This document shows, one piece after another, positions 55,394 through 64,000 of a DNA stretch of 64,000 nucleotides (its first letter is position 1; each line of letters opens with the position of its first letter). A model generated the notes under the pieces. That model was not told the DNA's origin, made no database searches, and was given only the letters and a program-made list of their open reading frames with translations. The stretch lies in assembly GCF_007859675.1 (NCBI RefSeq), contig NZ_CP042305.1:1984001-2048000 (forward strand), given 5' to 3'. The translations under genes and the position numbers were made by a program. The DNA is from Humibacter ginsenosidimutans. Lineage in GTDB: Bacteria > Actinomycetota > Actinomycetes > Actinomycetales > Microbacteriaceae.

Positions 55394-57040
55394 CTACGCG
55401 TGGCGCTTGTGCGCCCGCAGCGCGAGCACCGCACCGATCGCGGCGGCTATCCCCGCCAGCACGGCGGCGAACGTCGCCCCCGTCGTGTCGGAACCCGTGT
55501 CGGCGAGTGCACCGTTGCATCCACCGCCGCCGGGAGCGGCCGGTGTGGAGGGCGTCGTCGGCGTGGTGGTCGGCGTGGTCGTCGGCGTCGGGGTCGGCGT
55601 GCACGTCGGAGTCGGTGTCGGCGTGGTGGGGGTGGGCGTCGGTGTCGGCGTCACGGTCGACAGAGTGTTCGTCACCGTCACGACCTCGATCGTCTCCGGA
55701 TCATCGGAGATGGTCACGCCGTCGGCCGGATCGATCGTCGGGTTGGTCGCCCATTCGGCCCCGTCCACCGCGGGTGGGGCGTTCTCCTTCACCGTGCAGA
55801 CGTAACCGACGGGAATGCCGCTGATGGTCGTCTGGTTGCCGGCCGTGGTGCTCCAGGTGCCGCTGATCGGCAGCCCCTCGCGCTCGAGGCCCGGCACGCA
55901 GCTGTAGGTGCCGCTGAAGGCGAGCGTTGGGTCGAGCTCCACGCCGTCGGGGTTCGAGACCTTCTTCGCCACCGCGAAGCTGCCCGTCGGCGTCTCATCG
56001 CCGGGACCGCAGAACGGGAAGTTGTGCAGCTCGTTGCCGACGCCGTTCATCGTGATGTCGCCGCCGACATAGATGCGGCCGTTGGTGCTCGCCGTGATGG
56101 TCGTGGTGGCGTACGGCGCGAACACCGAGCCGAGGATCTGGCTCGAGCCGTCGAGCGTGAGGTCGGTGGCACTCTCGAAGTTCCATGCCAGGTGGCTGGA
56201 GACCTCGGCGAAGAGCTTCGTGCCCAGCACGTCGGCGCGCACGCCGTTCACGCTGTAGTAGTTCGGCTGCAGCGTGGCCGTCGTGGCGGGCCCGGTGACG
56301 TTCACGACGACGGATGCACCGGTCGGGATGTCGTTGAAGTAGAGCTCCTTCACGTTCGCCAGGTCGGAGGCTGTGATCGTGAAGTACTGCGCCGAAGCGG
56401 TCGAGGTGCTCGTGAACGTCGCCTGGTCTCCGGCCACCGCCGTGCTGCCCGTGATGGCCTGACCCGCATAGTGCTGGGAGTCGCTGATCAGCCCCGAGCC
56501 GAACGACGACCAGGTGCTCGTCGCCGCCGTGCCCATGTTCTGGGTGAGCGTGCCGCCATTCGTGGCGATCGCCGAAGGGTTGCTGGCGGTGCCTCCCACG
56601 TTCACCGACCCGCCGTAGTTGCTGGCGACGTCGATCCTGTTGGTTCCCGGAGTGGAGATGTCGTTGCCCACAGCGAGCATCACGTCGTTCTGCGCGGGAA
56701 CGTAATCCGACCCGCCGACGACCACGCCCACGTTGAACAGCCCGTCGGGGTTCTTGGCAACGGTCATGCCGCCCATGGCGACGAGCAGACCTTCGGACTC
56801 CGCGGCATTGTTCTCCGCGGTGAAGTCGCCTCCCGTGTAGACCGCGACGCCGGAGTCCGTCGTGCCGTCAGGCACCGTTCCGCCATCGGTCCAGGCCGGA
56901 CAGTCGGCGGCCTGCACGACGGCGTTCGCCGGCAAGGTGCCGAGCATCACACCGCCGGCCGTGATGATGAGCCCGGCGGTCACGCCGGCTCCCAGCTTGA
57001 ACAAGCGACGGCGTCTCTTTGCGCCGGCAACCTTCCTCAT
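55394..57040 (-). CDS. Choice-of-anchor A family surface protein with DUF5979-like domain and LAxTG signal
   Basis: A 548-residue exported protein. The basic N-terminus and hydrophobic helix (about 1-42, ending near LPANAVVQ) form a signal peptide; a choice-of-anchor A domain follows (ESEGLLVAMGG, IYVGGDITMNGVGNELHNFPFCG). Residues about 350-450 resemble a DUF5979/SpaA-like beta-sandwich repeat (SFAVAKKVSNPDGVEL, CVPGLEREG, VGYVCTVKENAPP). A Thr-Pro repeat stalk precedes the sorting signal LADTG, a hydrophobic helix and a basic tail. The ATG at 57040 has GAGGGGGAAAC upstream. Adhesive or protective role inferred from family. Confidence 0.85.
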   Translation of the reverse strand: MRKVAGAKRRRRLFKLGAGVTAGLIITAGGVMLGTLPANAVVQAADCPAWTDGGTVPDGTTDSGVAVYTGGDFTAENNAAESEGLLVAMGGMTVAKNPDGLFNVGVVVGGSDYVPAQNDVMLAVGNDISTPGTNRIDVASNYGGSVNVGGTASNPSAIATNGGTLTQNMGTAATSTWSSFGSGLISDSQHYAGQAITGSTAVAGDQATFTSTSTASAQYFTITASDLANVKELYFNDIPTGASVVVNVTGPATTATLQPNYYSVNGVRADVLGTKLFAEVSSHLAWNFESATDLTLDGSSQILGSVFAPYATTTITASTNGRIYVGGDITMNGVGNELHNFPFCGPGDETPTGSFAVAKKVSNPDGVELDPTLAFSGTYSCVPGLEREGLPISGTWSTTAGNQTTISGIPVGYVCTVKENAPPAVDGAEWATNPTIDPADGVTISDDPETIEVVTVTNTLSTVTPTPTPTPTTPTPTPTCTPTPTPTTTPTTTPTTPSTPAAPGGGGCNGALADTGSDTTGATFAAVLAGIAAAIGAVLALRAHKRHA

Positions 57041-57201
57041 GTTTCCCCCTCGGGTCGGGTGCGCATCATGCCCGTCCGGCACCATTGCCGTGACAGACAC
57101 AGATGTCTAGGCTACCGCGAGCCATTCGGCGCGCCGAGTAGACCGCATCCCCCACGGGGGCCGCCTCGCCGATGCGACGAAGCCTTCGAGGCTCACCGGC
57201 C

Positions 57202-58035
57202 TCAGGCGGGAGCCACCGGCGTGATGCCGAACTGCGCCAGTCCGGCCGCCCCGCCGTCGTGCGCGGTGAGCACCCAGATGCCACCCTTGTGCACGGCGAC
57301 GGAATGCTCCCAGTGCGCCGCCGACGAGCCGTCTTCGGTGGCGACGGTCCAGCCGTCGTCGCGCACATACGTGTCCGCCGACCCCGACACCACCATGGGC
57401 TCGATCGCCACCACGAGCCCAGGGCGCACCTCCGGGCCCCTCTGCCGAACGCTGTAGTTGAAGACCGGCGGGGCCTCGTGCATGCGTCGGCCGATGCCGT
57501 GACCGACGTAGTCGGTCAGAATGCCGTACTCCCCCTGCGAGAGGATGTACGCCTCGATCGCGTCTCCCACCTCGTTCAGGTGGGATGCCTGCGCCAGCGC
57601 CGCGATCCCGTGCCACAGCGACTGCTCGGTCACCTCGCTCAGTGCGCGACGCTTGGCCACCAGGTCGGGACGTTCAGGATCGTCGAGCACCACGGTGAAC
57701 GCCGCGTCGCCGTTCCAGCCGCCCAGGATCGCGCCCGAGTCGACGGACAGGATGTCCCCGGCCTCCAGAACACGCTCACCCGGAATGCCGTGCACGACCT
57801 CGTCGTTCACCGACGCGCAGATCGTGTGCCGGTAGCCGGGCTCCAGCTTGAAGTTCGGCTTGCCGCCGCGCGCTTCGATGGCCTGCTCGGCAGCAGCATC
57901 CAACTGCAAGGTCGTGACGCCCGGCTGCACGAGCGCGCGCACGGCGTCGAGGCTGTCGGCGGTCGCCAGCCCCGGCTCGCGCATCAGCGCGAGCTGGGCG
58001 GGCGACTTGTAGATCGAGGAGCGGATGCCGCGCAC
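57202..58035 (-). CDS. map: Methionine aminopeptidase, type I
   Basis: A 277-residue metalloprotease that removes the initiator methionine. Metal ligands fit the family: SVDSGAILGGWNGDAAFT (Asp, Asp), GHGIGRRMHEAP (His) and AIEPM (Glu), plus a late glutamate in WEHSVAVH. The start is GTG at 58035, 8 bases after the adk stop. It is the last gene of the secY-adk-map group in the spc-type operon. Confidence 0.96.
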   Translation of the reverse strand: MRGIRSSIYKSPAQLALMREPGLATADSLDAVRALVQPGVTTLQLDAAAEQAIEARGGKPNFKLEPGYRHTICASVNDEVVHGIPGERVLEAGDILSVDSGAILGGWNGDAAFTVVLDDPERPDLVAKRRALSEVTEQSLWHGIAALAQASHLNEVGDAIEAYILSQGEYGILTDYVGHGIGRRMHEAPPVFNYSVRQRGPEVRPGLVVAIEPMVVSGSADTYVRDDGWTVATEDGSSAAHWEHSVAVHKGGIWVLTAHDGGAAGLAQFGITPVAPA

Positions 58036-58043
58036 GCGTCGCC

Positions 58044-58679
58044 TCAGGCCGCTGCGGGGTCGCCGGCGACACCGATGCCGCGCGCCGCCAGTGCCTCGCG
58101 AATGCGGGCGGCCACCTCGTCGACGCCGCCGATGCCGTCCACCTCGACGAGCAGGCCGCGACCGCGATAGATGTCGATGATGGGCGCCGTCTGCTCGTTG
58201 TAGACGTTCTGGCGGTGCCGGATGGCCTCTTCGGTGTCGTCGGCACGACCCTGCTCATGGGCACGGTGGGTCAGGCGGCGCACCAGTTCGTCTTCGTCGG
58301 CGGTGAGCCGCACGACGGCCTCGAGAGCGCCGTCCTGCGCGAGCAGCTCGTCGAGGAAGCGCACCTGGTCCGCCGTGCGCGGGTAGCCGTCGAGAAGGAA
58401 CCCCTTGGCGCAGTCGGACTCCGAGAGGCGCTGCGCGACGAGCTGGTTCGTGAGCTCGTCGGGAACGTAGTCACCGGCATCCACGATCGCCTGCACCTTG
58501 AGGCCGAGCTCGGTCTTGTGCGTGATGTGGTGGCGGAAGATGTCGCCCGTCGAGATCGCCGGAATGCCGAACGCCTCGGCGATGTAGGCGGCCTGGGTTC
58601 CCTTGCCGGACCCGGGAGGGCCGACGATCAGGAGCCTGGCTCCGCGTTCCCGGTTGGTCTCTTCGTGCGATCCGCTCAA
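58044..58679 (-). CDS. adk: Adenylate kinase
   Basis: A 211-residue nucleoside monophosphate kinase with the P-loop [14 protein letters not shown] (about 20-33), the AMP-site STGDIFRHH and the DGYPRT segment. The LID region is the short form without zinc-binding cysteines. Residues 1-14 precede the core and are not conserved. The ATG overlaps the secY stop (ATGA), showing coupling. Confidence 0.97.
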   Translation of the reverse strand: MSGSHEETNRERGARLLIVGPPGSGKGTQAAYIAEAFGIPAISTGDIFRHHITHKTELGLKVQAIVDAGDYVPDELTNQLVAQRLSESDCAKGFLLDGYPRTADQVRFLDELLAQDGALEAVVRLTADEDELVRRLTHRAHEQGRADDTEEAIRHRQNVYNEQTAPIIDIYRGRGLLVEVDGIGGVDEVAARIREALAARGIGVAGDPAAA

Positions 58680-59998
58680 CGCAGCAACCCTTCGTAGTGC
58701 CTCTGCTGAAGTTGCGAGTCGATCTGCTTGACCGTCTCGAGTCCCACACCGACGATGATCAGGATCGAGGTGCCGCCGAACATGAAGTTCTGACTGGTGC
58801 CGAGCAGAGCGAACGCCACCAGCGGGATGAGCGCGACGATCGCCAGATAGATCGACCCGGGCAGCGTGATGCGCGTGAGCACGTAGTCGAGGTATTCGGC
58901 GGTCGGACGGCCGGCCCGGATTCCCGGGATGAAGCCGCCGTACTTCTTCATGTTGTCGGCGACCTCTTCGGGGTTGAAGGTGATCGCGACGTAGAAGTAG
59001 GTGAACCCGATGATCAGCAGCGCGTAGATCAACATGTACAGCGGGTGGTCACCCTTGGTGAGATAGTTCTCGACCCAGTTCACCCACGGCGCGGGCTCCT
59101 TGCCGGCGGCCGGCTGGTTGAACTGCGCGATCAGGGCGGGAAGGTACAAGAGGCTCGAGGCGAAGATCACCGGGATGACGCCGGCCATGTTCACCTTGAT
59201 CGGAATGTAGGTGTTGTTGCCGCCGTATGTGCGCCGGCCGACCATGCGCTTCGCGTACTGCACCGGGATGCGCCGTTGCGACTGCTCGACGAAGACGACG
59301 GCCGCGACGATGAAGAGGCCGATCACGATCACGACGAGGAAGACCTCGAAGCTCTGCGACTGCTCGACGGCCCAGAGCGAGCTCGGGAACTGCGCGGCGA
59401 TCGACGTGAAGATCAGCAGCGACATGCCGTTGCCGATGCCCTTCTCCGTGACCAGCTCGCCCATCCACATGATGAGGCCGGTGCCCGCCGTCATGGTGAC
59501 GACCATGAGCAGAACGGCGTACCACGAGTCATCCGTGATGAGCTGCGAGCACTGCGAGGTGCTGTTCGACCCGAACAGCGCGCCGCTGCGGGCGACGGTG
59601 ATGAGGGTCGTGGACTGCAGCACGCCGAGGGCGATGGTGAGGTAGCGGGTGTACTGCGTCAGCTTCGACTGACCCGCCTGACCCTCTTTGTACAGGGTCT
59701 CGAAGTGCGGGATGACGACCCGCAGCAGCTGGACGATGATCGATGCCGTGATGTACGGCATGATGCCCAGCGCGAAGATGGAGAGTTTCAGCAGCGCACC
59801 GCCGCTGAACAGGTTGACCAGCTCGTAGAGGCCGGTCGTGCCCTGGTTCGCCTGCAGACACGCCTGCACGTTGCTGAAGTCGACGAACGGGGTGGGGATG
59901 AACGAACCCAACCGGAAAAGCGCGATGATCCCGATCGTGAAGCCGATCTTGCGGCGAAGGTCCGGCGTACGGAAGATCCGCCCGATGGCGTTGAACAA
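58676..59998 (-). CDS. secY: Protein translocase subunit SecY
   Basis: A 440-residue ten-helix channel protein of the Sec translocon. [18 protein letters not shown] at the N-terminus, [14 protein letters not shown] in helix 2 and the cytoplasmic loop [15 protein letters not shown] late in the protein are diagnostic. The start is TTG at 59998, preceded by AGGAC. A stem-loop separates it from rplO. Confidence 0.97.
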   Translation of the reverse strand: MFNAIGRIFRTPDLRRKIGFTIGIIALFRLGSFIPTPFVDFSNVQACLQANQGTTGLYELVNLFSGGALLKLSIFALGIMPYITASIIVQLLRVVIPHFETLYKEGQAGQSKLTQYTRYLTIALGVLQSTTLITVARSGALFGSNSTSQCSQLITDDSWYAVLLMVVTMTAGTGLIMWMGELVTEKGIGNGMSLLIFTSIAAQFPSSLWAVEQSQSFEVFLVVIVIGLFIVAAVVFVEQSQRRIPVQYAKRMVGRRTYGGNNTYIPIKVNMAGVIPVIFASSLLYLPALIAQFNQPAAGKEPAPWVNWVENYLTKGDHPLYMLIYALLIIGFTYFYVAITFNPEEVADNMKKYGGFIPGIRAGRPTAEYLDYVLTRITLPGSIYLAIVALIPLVAFALLGTSQNFMFGGTSILIIVGVGLETVKQIDSQLQQRHYEGLLR

Positions 59999-60052
59999 TT
60001 CAGGTCCTGCTTTCGGTTCGAGGAGCCCCCGTGGGGTGGAGCTTCAAGAAGT

Positions 60053-60083
60053 CAGTCGGGTGGCCGAGTTGGCCACCCGACTG
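60053..60083 (-). terminator. Intercistronic stem-loop between rplO and secY
   Basis: CAGTCGGGTGGCC-GAGTT-GGCCACCCGACTG, a 13-bp perfect stem. There is no T-run; with secY still in the operon it may give partial termination or act as a processing site. Confidence 0.6.
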
Positions 60084-60135
60084 GACTACTTTACTCAGGT
60101 GTTTCGGATGCTAAGAATCCGGCAGCTGCGAAGAG

Positions 60136-60843
60136 CTACTTGACCGAACCCCCGGCAGCGAGGATCTTCTGCTCGGCGGAACCGGAGACCTTGTCGACCT
60201 CCACGTTCAGCTTCACCGAGATCTCGCCATTGCCGAGAACCTTGACCTTCTCGTTCTTGCGCACCGCGCCCTTGGCGACCAGGTCGCTCACGGTCACGTC
60301 GCCGCCCGAGGGGTAGAGCTCGGCGAGCTTCTCGAGGTTGACCACCTGGTACTCGACGCGGAACGGGTTCTTGAACCCGCGCAGCTTCGGCGAACGCATG
60401 TGGAACGGCAGCTGGCCACCCTGGAAGCCCGGACGCACCTGGTAGCGCGCCTTCGTTCCCTTGGTACCGCGGCCGGCGGTCTTACCCTTCGAGCCCTCAC
60501 CACGTCCGACGCGGGTGCGGTCCTTCTTGGCACCGGCCGCCGGGCGCAGGTGGTGCACCTTGAGGACCTGAGGACGTGCCACCACGTCGGCAGTGTCCTT
60601 CTTGGCTGCGGGCTTCTTCGCGGCAGGCTTCTCGGCCTTCGCGTCGTCGGCCTTCGCGGATGCCTTGGCCGGCGCCTTCTTGGCCGGAGCCTTGGCGTCG
60701 TCCTTGGCAGCCGGAGCCTTGGCGGTGGTCGCCTTGGCCGCAGCGGGCTTCTTCTCGGCCGCCGGCTTCGCAGCGGTCTTCTTCTCGGCGGCGGGGGCGG
60801 ACGCGGCCTTGGTGGCCTTCTCGTCCTTCTTCTCGTCGGCCAT
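60136..60843 (-). CDS. rplO: Ribosomal protein L15 with long Lys/Ala/Pro N-terminal extension
   Basis: A 235-residue protein. The L15 core begins near residue 92 ([33 protein letters not shown] across about 92-125) and is normal to the C-terminus. Residues 1-88 are a low-complexity extension of KKPAAKK-type repeats resembling histone H1-like tails. The ATG at 60843 shares one base with the rpmD stop (TAATG), so the extension is translated from the operon start and not an artefact of start choice. Confidence 0.95.
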   Translation of the reverse strand: MADEKKDEKATKAASAPAAEKKTAAKPAAEKKPAAAKATTAKAPAAKDDAKAPAKKAPAKASAKADDAKAEKPAAKKPAAKKDTADVVARPQVLKVHHLRPAAGAKKDRTRVGRGEGSKGKTAGRGTKGTKARYQVRPGFQGGQLPFHMRSPKLRGFKNPFRVEYQVVNLEKLAELYPSGGDVTVSDLVAKGAVRKNEKVKVLGNGEISVKLNVEVDKVSGSAEQKILAAGGSVK

Positions 60844-61025
60844 TAGTCGATCTCCTCAACCTTCACCAGGTGAGCGACGGTCTTGACGTACCCGCGGTTC
60901 TGCGGGGTGTCCTCGCGGACCACGACATCGCCGATGCGCTTCAGACCCAGGCTGCGAAGGGTGTCGCGCTGGTTCTGCTTCTCGCTCACTTTGGACTTGA
61001 TCTGGGTCACCTTGAGCTGCGCCAT
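60843..61025 (-). CDS. rpmD: Ribosomal protein L30
   Basis: A 60-residue L30: [29 protein letters not shown] at the start of the fold (spread over residues 4-32) and [15 protein letters not shown] at the end. Both ends overlap neighbours by one base. Standard rpsE-rpmD-rplO order. Confidence 0.97.
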   Translation of the reverse strand: MAQLKVTQIKSKVSEKQNQRDTLRSLGLKRIGDVVVREDTPQNRGYVKTVAHLVKVEEID

Positions 61026-61756
61026 TATGCACCAGCCTTCGCGGATCGGGCCGCCTCGGCGGCCTCAGCCTCGGCACGCAGCAGGCGGGCGGGCGCGACC
61101 TCGTCGAAGTCGAGCCCACGACGGGCAGCAACGGCACGAGGCTCCTCGAGCTGCTGCAGCGCCTCAACGGTGGCGTGCACGATGTTGATGGTGTTCGACG
61201 AACCGAGCGACTTGCTCAGCACGTCGTGGATGCCTGCGCACTCGAGAACCGCGCGCACCGGACCACCGGCGATGACACCGGTACCGGCGCCGGCCGGACG
61301 CAGCAGGACGACACCGGCGGCCGCCTCACCCTGCACCGGGTGCGGGATGGTGCTGCCGACGCGAGGAACGCGGAAGAAGTTCTTCTTCGCCTCTTCGACG
61401 CCCTTCGAGATCGCCAGTGGCACCTCACGGGCCTTGCCGTAGCCGACACCGACCATGCCGTTGCCGTCGCCCACCACGACAAGCGCGGTGAAGCTGAAGC
61501 GGCGACCGCCCTTGACCACCTTCGAGACGCGGTTGATGGTCACAACGCGCTCGAGGAACTGGCTCTTGTCGGCGTCGCGGCCACCACGGTCGCGGCCCTG
61601 GTTGCGGTCGCGTCCGCCGCGGCGGTTGTCACGGCCGTCGCGGGCGTCACGGCTCGTGGTGTCCGTGCCCGCCGCGGTCTCGACCGGCTTCTCCGCAGTC
61701 GTCTGCTCGGGCACGTCCTGCCCCTTCTTCTCGCTCTCGCGCTCTACTTCACTCAC
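61025..61756 (-). CDS. rpsE: Ribosomal protein S5
   Basis: A 243-residue S5. The core starts at about residue 64 ([21 protein letters not shown]) and includes [16 protein letters not shown] and [16 protein letters not shown]. Residues 1-60 are a charged Asp/Arg/Gly-rich extension ([16 protein letters not shown]), longer than in E. coli. Stop and start overlap with rpmD and rplR. Confidence 0.97.
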   Translation of the reverse strand: MSEVERESEKKGQDVPEQTTAEKPVETAAGTDTTSRDARDGRDNRRGGRDRNQGRDRGGRDADKSQFLERVVTINRVSKVVKGGRRFSFTALVVVGDGNGMVGVGYGKAREVPLAISKGVEEAKKNFFRVPRVGSTIPHPVQGEAAAGVVLLRPAGAGTGVIAGGPVRAVLECAGIHDVLSKSLGSSNTINIVHATVEALQQLEEPRAVAARRGLDFDEVAPARLLRAEAEAAEAARSAKAGA

Positions 61757-62112
61757 AGGCTCAGCCCACCTTCCCGGGCTCCATCGGCGATCGCCGCTAC
61801 GCGACCGGCGTACTTGTTGCCGCCGCGGTCGAAGACGACCTCGTCGATGCCGGCCTTCTTCGCACGCTCGGCGACCAGCTCGCCGACCTTGCGGGCCTTG
61901 GCGGTCTTGTCACCGTCGAACGAACGGAGGTCGGCCTCGAGGGTCGACGCCGAAGCAAGGGTGTGGCCCTTGGAGTCGTCGACGACCTGCACGAAGACGT
62001 GACGCGCGGAGCGGGTCACGACCAGGCGCGGACGCGCAGCCGTGCCCACGACCTTCTTGCGAAGGCGCGCGTGCCGGCGGTCGCGTGCCGCTGACTTTGT
62101 CTTGACGCTCAT
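61753..62112 (-). CDS. rplR: Ribosomal protein L18
   Basis: A 119-residue L18 that binds 5S r[23 protein letters not shown] and the C-terminal [26 protein letters not shown] (about residues 94-118) are canonical. It overlaps rpsE by four bases and follows rplF by two. Confidence 0.98.
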   Translation of the reverse strand: MSVKTKSAARDRRHARLRKKVVGTAARPRLVVTRSARHVFVQVVDDSKGHTLASASTLEADLRSFDGDKTAKARKVGELVAERAKKAGIDEVVFDRGGNKYAGRVAAIADGAREGGLSL

Positions 62113-62114
62113 GC

Positions 62115-62651
62115 TTACTTACCAGCCTTTCCGGCCTTGCGGCGGACGACCTCGCCTGCGTAGCGGATGCCCTTGCCCTTGTACGGTTCCGGCTTCTTGA
62201 TCTTGCGGATGTTCGCAGCGGTCTCGCCGACGGCCTGCTTGTCGATGCCGGCGACGGTGACCTTGTTGTTGCCCTCGACCGTCAACGTGATGCCCGCGGG
62301 GGGCTCGACGAGGACCGGGTGCGAGAAGCCGAGTGCGAACTCGATGGACGAGCCCTTCTGGGCCACGCGGTAACCGGTTCCGACGATCTCAAGGCCCTTG
62401 GAGTAGCCCTGGGTCACGCCGATGATCTGGTTGTTGATGAGGGTGCGGGTCAGGCCGTGCAGCGAACGCGAGTTGCGCTCGTCGTCGGGGCGGGTGACGA
62501 GCACCTGGTTCTCTTCGAGCTTGACGCTGATCGGCTGGGCCACGGTGAGCGACAGCTCGCCCTTCGGGCCCTTGACCGTCACGTCCTGCCCGTCGACCTT
62601 GACGTCGACGCCGGCAGGGATGTCGATGGGGAGTCTTCCGATTCGGGACAT
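62115..62651 (-). CDS. rplF: Ribosomal protein L6
   Basis: A 178-residue L6. [29 protein letters not shown] and the C-terminal [17 protein letters not shown] are family hallmarks. Lies between rpsH and rplR. Confidence 0.98.
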   Translation of the reverse strand: MSRIGRLPIDIPAGVDVKVDGQDVTVKGPKGELSLTVAQPISVKLEENQVLVTRPDDERNSRSLHGLTRTLINNQIIGVTQGYSKGLEIVGTGYRVAQKGSSIEFALGFSHPVLVEPPAGITLTVEGNNKVTVAGIDKQAVGETAANIRKIKKPEPYKGKGIRYAGEVVRRKAGKAGK

Positions 62652-62655
62652 CTTG

Positions 62656-63054
62656 TTACCACACGTAGGCGAGGACTTCCCCGCCGACGCCCTTCTTCTC
62701 GGCCTCGCGGTCCGTGAGCAGACCGGAGGAGGTGGACAGGATGGCGACCCCGAGGCCGCCGAGCACGCGGGGCAGCTCGGTGGACTTCGCGTAAACGCGC
62801 AGGCCGGGCTTCGAGACGCGCTTGATGCCGGCGATGGAGCGCTCGCGGTTCGGGCCGAACTTGAGGTTCAGCGTGAGGGTCTGGCCGACCCGGGCGTCTG
62901 CGACGGCCCAGTCGGAGATGTAACCCTCGTTCTTGAGGATCTCGGCGATGTGCGCCTTGAGCTTCGAGTTCGGCATCGACACGGTGTCGTGGTACGCCGA
63001 ATTCGCGTTGCGCAGTCTGGTCAGCATGTCTGCGACCGGATCTGTCATGGTCAT
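62656..63054 (-). CDS. rpsH: Ribosomal protein S8
   Basis: A 132-residue S8. [19 protein letters not shown], then the C-terminal [28 protein letters not shown] (spanning about 105-132), are canonical. The gap to rplE upstream is 124 bases and contains no S14 gene, so rpsN lies elsewhere in this genome. Confidence 0.98.
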   Translation of the reverse strand: MTMTDPVADMLTRLRNANSAYHDTVSMPNSKLKAHIAEILKNEGYISDWAVADARVGQTLTLNLKFGPNRERSIAGIKRVSKPGLRVYAKSTELPRVLGGLGVAILSTSSGLLTDREAEKKGVGGEVLAYVW

Positions 63055-63103
63055 GGATTGTTTCCTTTGTTCACCTGGTTTCGCTGACCTTTACAAGAAC
63101 AGC

Positions 63104-63167
63104 GACCATCGATGGTCTGCCGACCGGGTGGCCGGCAGTGGTGCCGGGCGGGACGAACCCGCCCGGC
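63104..63167 (-). other. Structured spacer between rplE and rpsH
   Basis: A perfect 14-bp palindrome GACCATCGATGGTC (63104-63117) and a 10-bp stem GCCGGGCGGG-ACGAA-CCCGCCCGGC (63143-63167) occupy the spacer. In other actinobacteria rpsN often lies here. The hairpin may modulate read-through or be an RNA-processing site. Confidence 0.5.
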
Positions 63168-63178
63168 AAGTTGTGCAC

Positions 63179-63778
63179 TCAGTCGTTCGACTTGAACGGG
63201 AAGCCGAGCGCCTTGAGCAGCGCGCGACCCTCGTCATCCGTCTGCGCGGTGGTGACGACGGTGATGTCGAAGCCGCGGACGCGGTCGATCTTGTCCTGGT
63301 CGATCTCGTGGAAGATCGACTGCTCCTGCACGCCGAACGTGTAGTTGCCGTGGCCGTCGAACTGACGGTCGGACAGGCCGCGGAAGTCGCGGATGCGCGG
63401 CAGCGCCAGCGAGAGCAGACGGTCGAGGAACTCCCACGCCCGGTCGCCGCGCAGCGTGACGTGCGCACCGATGGGCTGACCCTCGCGCAGCTTGAACTGC
63501 GCGATGGACTTGCGGGCCTTCGTGACCTGCGGCTTCTGACCGGTGATCTTCGTGAGGTCGGCGATCGCACCGTCGATGATCTTGCCGTCACGGGCAGCAT
63601 CGCCGACACCGCTGTTCACCACGACCTTGACCAGGCCGGGGATCTGGTGAACGTTGCTGTAGCCGAACTGCTCCTTGAGCTGGGCCTGGATCTCGTTCTT
63701 GTACTTCTGCTTGAGGCGCGGCTGGACCCTGTCGTTCGAGGGCGCGCCAGCCTGCGCGGCAGTTGCGGTGTCGGTCAT
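63179..63778 (-). CDS. rplE: Ribosomal protein L5
   Basis: A 199-residue L5, a 5S rRNA-binding protein. [41 protein letters not shown] (spread over about 22-62), [14 protein letters not shown] and the C-terminal [28 protein letters not shown] are canonical. Its start overlaps the rplX stop by one base. Confidence 0.98.
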   Translation of the reverse strand: MTDTATAAQAGAPSNDRVQPRLKQKYKNEIQAQLKEQFGYSNVHQIPGLVKVVVNSGVGDAARDGKIIDGAIADLTKITGQKPQVTKARKSIAQFKLREGQPIGAHVTLRGDRAWEFLDRLLSLALPRIRDFRGLSDRQFDGHGNYTFGVQEQSIFHEIDQDKIDRVRGFDITVVTTAQTDDEGRALLKALGFPFKSND

Positions 63779-64000
63779 TACAGGTCCTTACCTGACTTCT
63801 TGGCGTAGCGGACGCGGACGGTCTTGGTCACGCCGTCCTTCGTCACCTTCTCCTCGCGGAAGCCCACGCGGGTCGGCTTCTTGGTCTCGGGGTCGACCAG
63901 CGCCACGTTCGACACGTGGATCGGAGCCTCGTGCGTCTCAAGACCACCGGTCTTGGCGCCGCGCTGGGTCTGACCGACCTTCACGTGCTTCGTGACGTAG
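63778..64000 (-). CDS. rplX: Ribosomal protein L24 (C-terminal part; start beyond window)
   Basis: The last 73 codons are present and enter from the window edge: [18 protein letters not shown], then [17 protein letters not shown], the highly conserved L24 C-terminal half, ending in KKSGKDL. The N-terminal KOW domain lies outside the window. Position before rplE is standard for the spc operon. Confidence 0.96.
   Translation of the reverse strand, partial: YVTKHVKVGQTQRGAKTGGLETHEAPIHVSNVALVDPETKKPTRVGFREEKVTKDGVTKTVRVRYAKKSGKDL

Noticed and set aside
63055..63178. A hidden rpsN (S14) gene between rplE and rpsH
   Set aside because: Only 124 bases are available and no zinc-ribbon or S14 sequence is visible in any frame; the spacer holds a palindrome and a hairpin.

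Overview
The window is chromosomal DNA from a high-GC Gram-positive bacterium, most likely an actinobacterium of the family Microbacteriaceae. Evidence is the strong G/C bias at third codon positions, frequent GTG and TTG starts, many ATGA/GTGA/TGATG overlaps between cistrons, many apparently leaderless starts, LAxTG-type surface anchors, and the gene order running from spc- and alpha-type ribosomal operons through rplM-rpsI-glmM-coaA-glmS-acpS-alr-tsaE-tsaB-rimI/tsaD. There is no phage, transposase, CRISPR array, rRNA or tRNA that I can recognise.

Layout. 1-4 kb: partial YceI gene, then a 2-oxoacid dehydrogenase operon (E1 alpha, E1 beta, E2) without E3. 4-13 kb: envelope module with a DUF1275 membrane protein, a membrane-tethered esterase, an MprF-like DUF2156 aminoacyl-lipid synthase, a GNAT acetyltransferase, an anchored secreted protein and a LuxR-type response regulator/histidine kinase pair. 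13-25 kb: a nearly complete phenylacetate island (paaABCDE, paaG, paaI, paaK, paaR, paaZ, a second thioesterase, paaH, paaF; paaJ not seen), with three palindromic PaaR-type operators sharing the core CCGAMCGTTCGG. 25-32.5 kb: guaB, rarD, groES with a CIRCE operator, a flavin reductase behind a SoxR-like box, a THUMP-like methyltransferase and two Pro/Gln-rich DUF4190 proteins. 32.6-43 kb: tRNA t6A genes (a rimI-tsaD fusion, tsaB, tsaE), alr, acpS, glmS, coaA, glmM, rpsI, rplM. 43-47 kb: nonulosonic-acid genes (neuA-HAD fusion, neuB, putative glycosyltransferase), then truA and an acyltransferase. 49-64 kb: rplQ, rpoA, rpsK, rpsM, rpmJ, infA, then pabC and two LAxTG surface proteins, then map, adk, secY, rplO, rpmD, rpsE, rplR, rplF, rpsH, rplE and partial rplX.

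How the genes fit together. PaaK activates phenylacetate, PaaABCDE epoxidises the CoA ester, PaaG isomerises it, PaaZ opens the ring, PaaF and PaaH carry out beta-oxidation steps, and PaaI-type thioesterases rescue CoA. The TetR gene between paaK and paaZ is the natural repressor. The esterase and MprF-like protein look like a remove/add pair for aminoacylated lipids; a shared sequence element suggests that the nearby two-component system may control them.

Points that deserve attention: two degenerate tandem arrays with a period of about 22 nt flank coaA in inverted orientation; the rimI-tsaD fusion linker is encoded by a dispersed intergenic repeat; rplQ and paaZ are each frameshifted by one extra C in a C6 tract (in an essential gene this points to consensus error); and at least eight start codons sit 6-8 nt after a TANNNT box, implying leaderless mRNAs.
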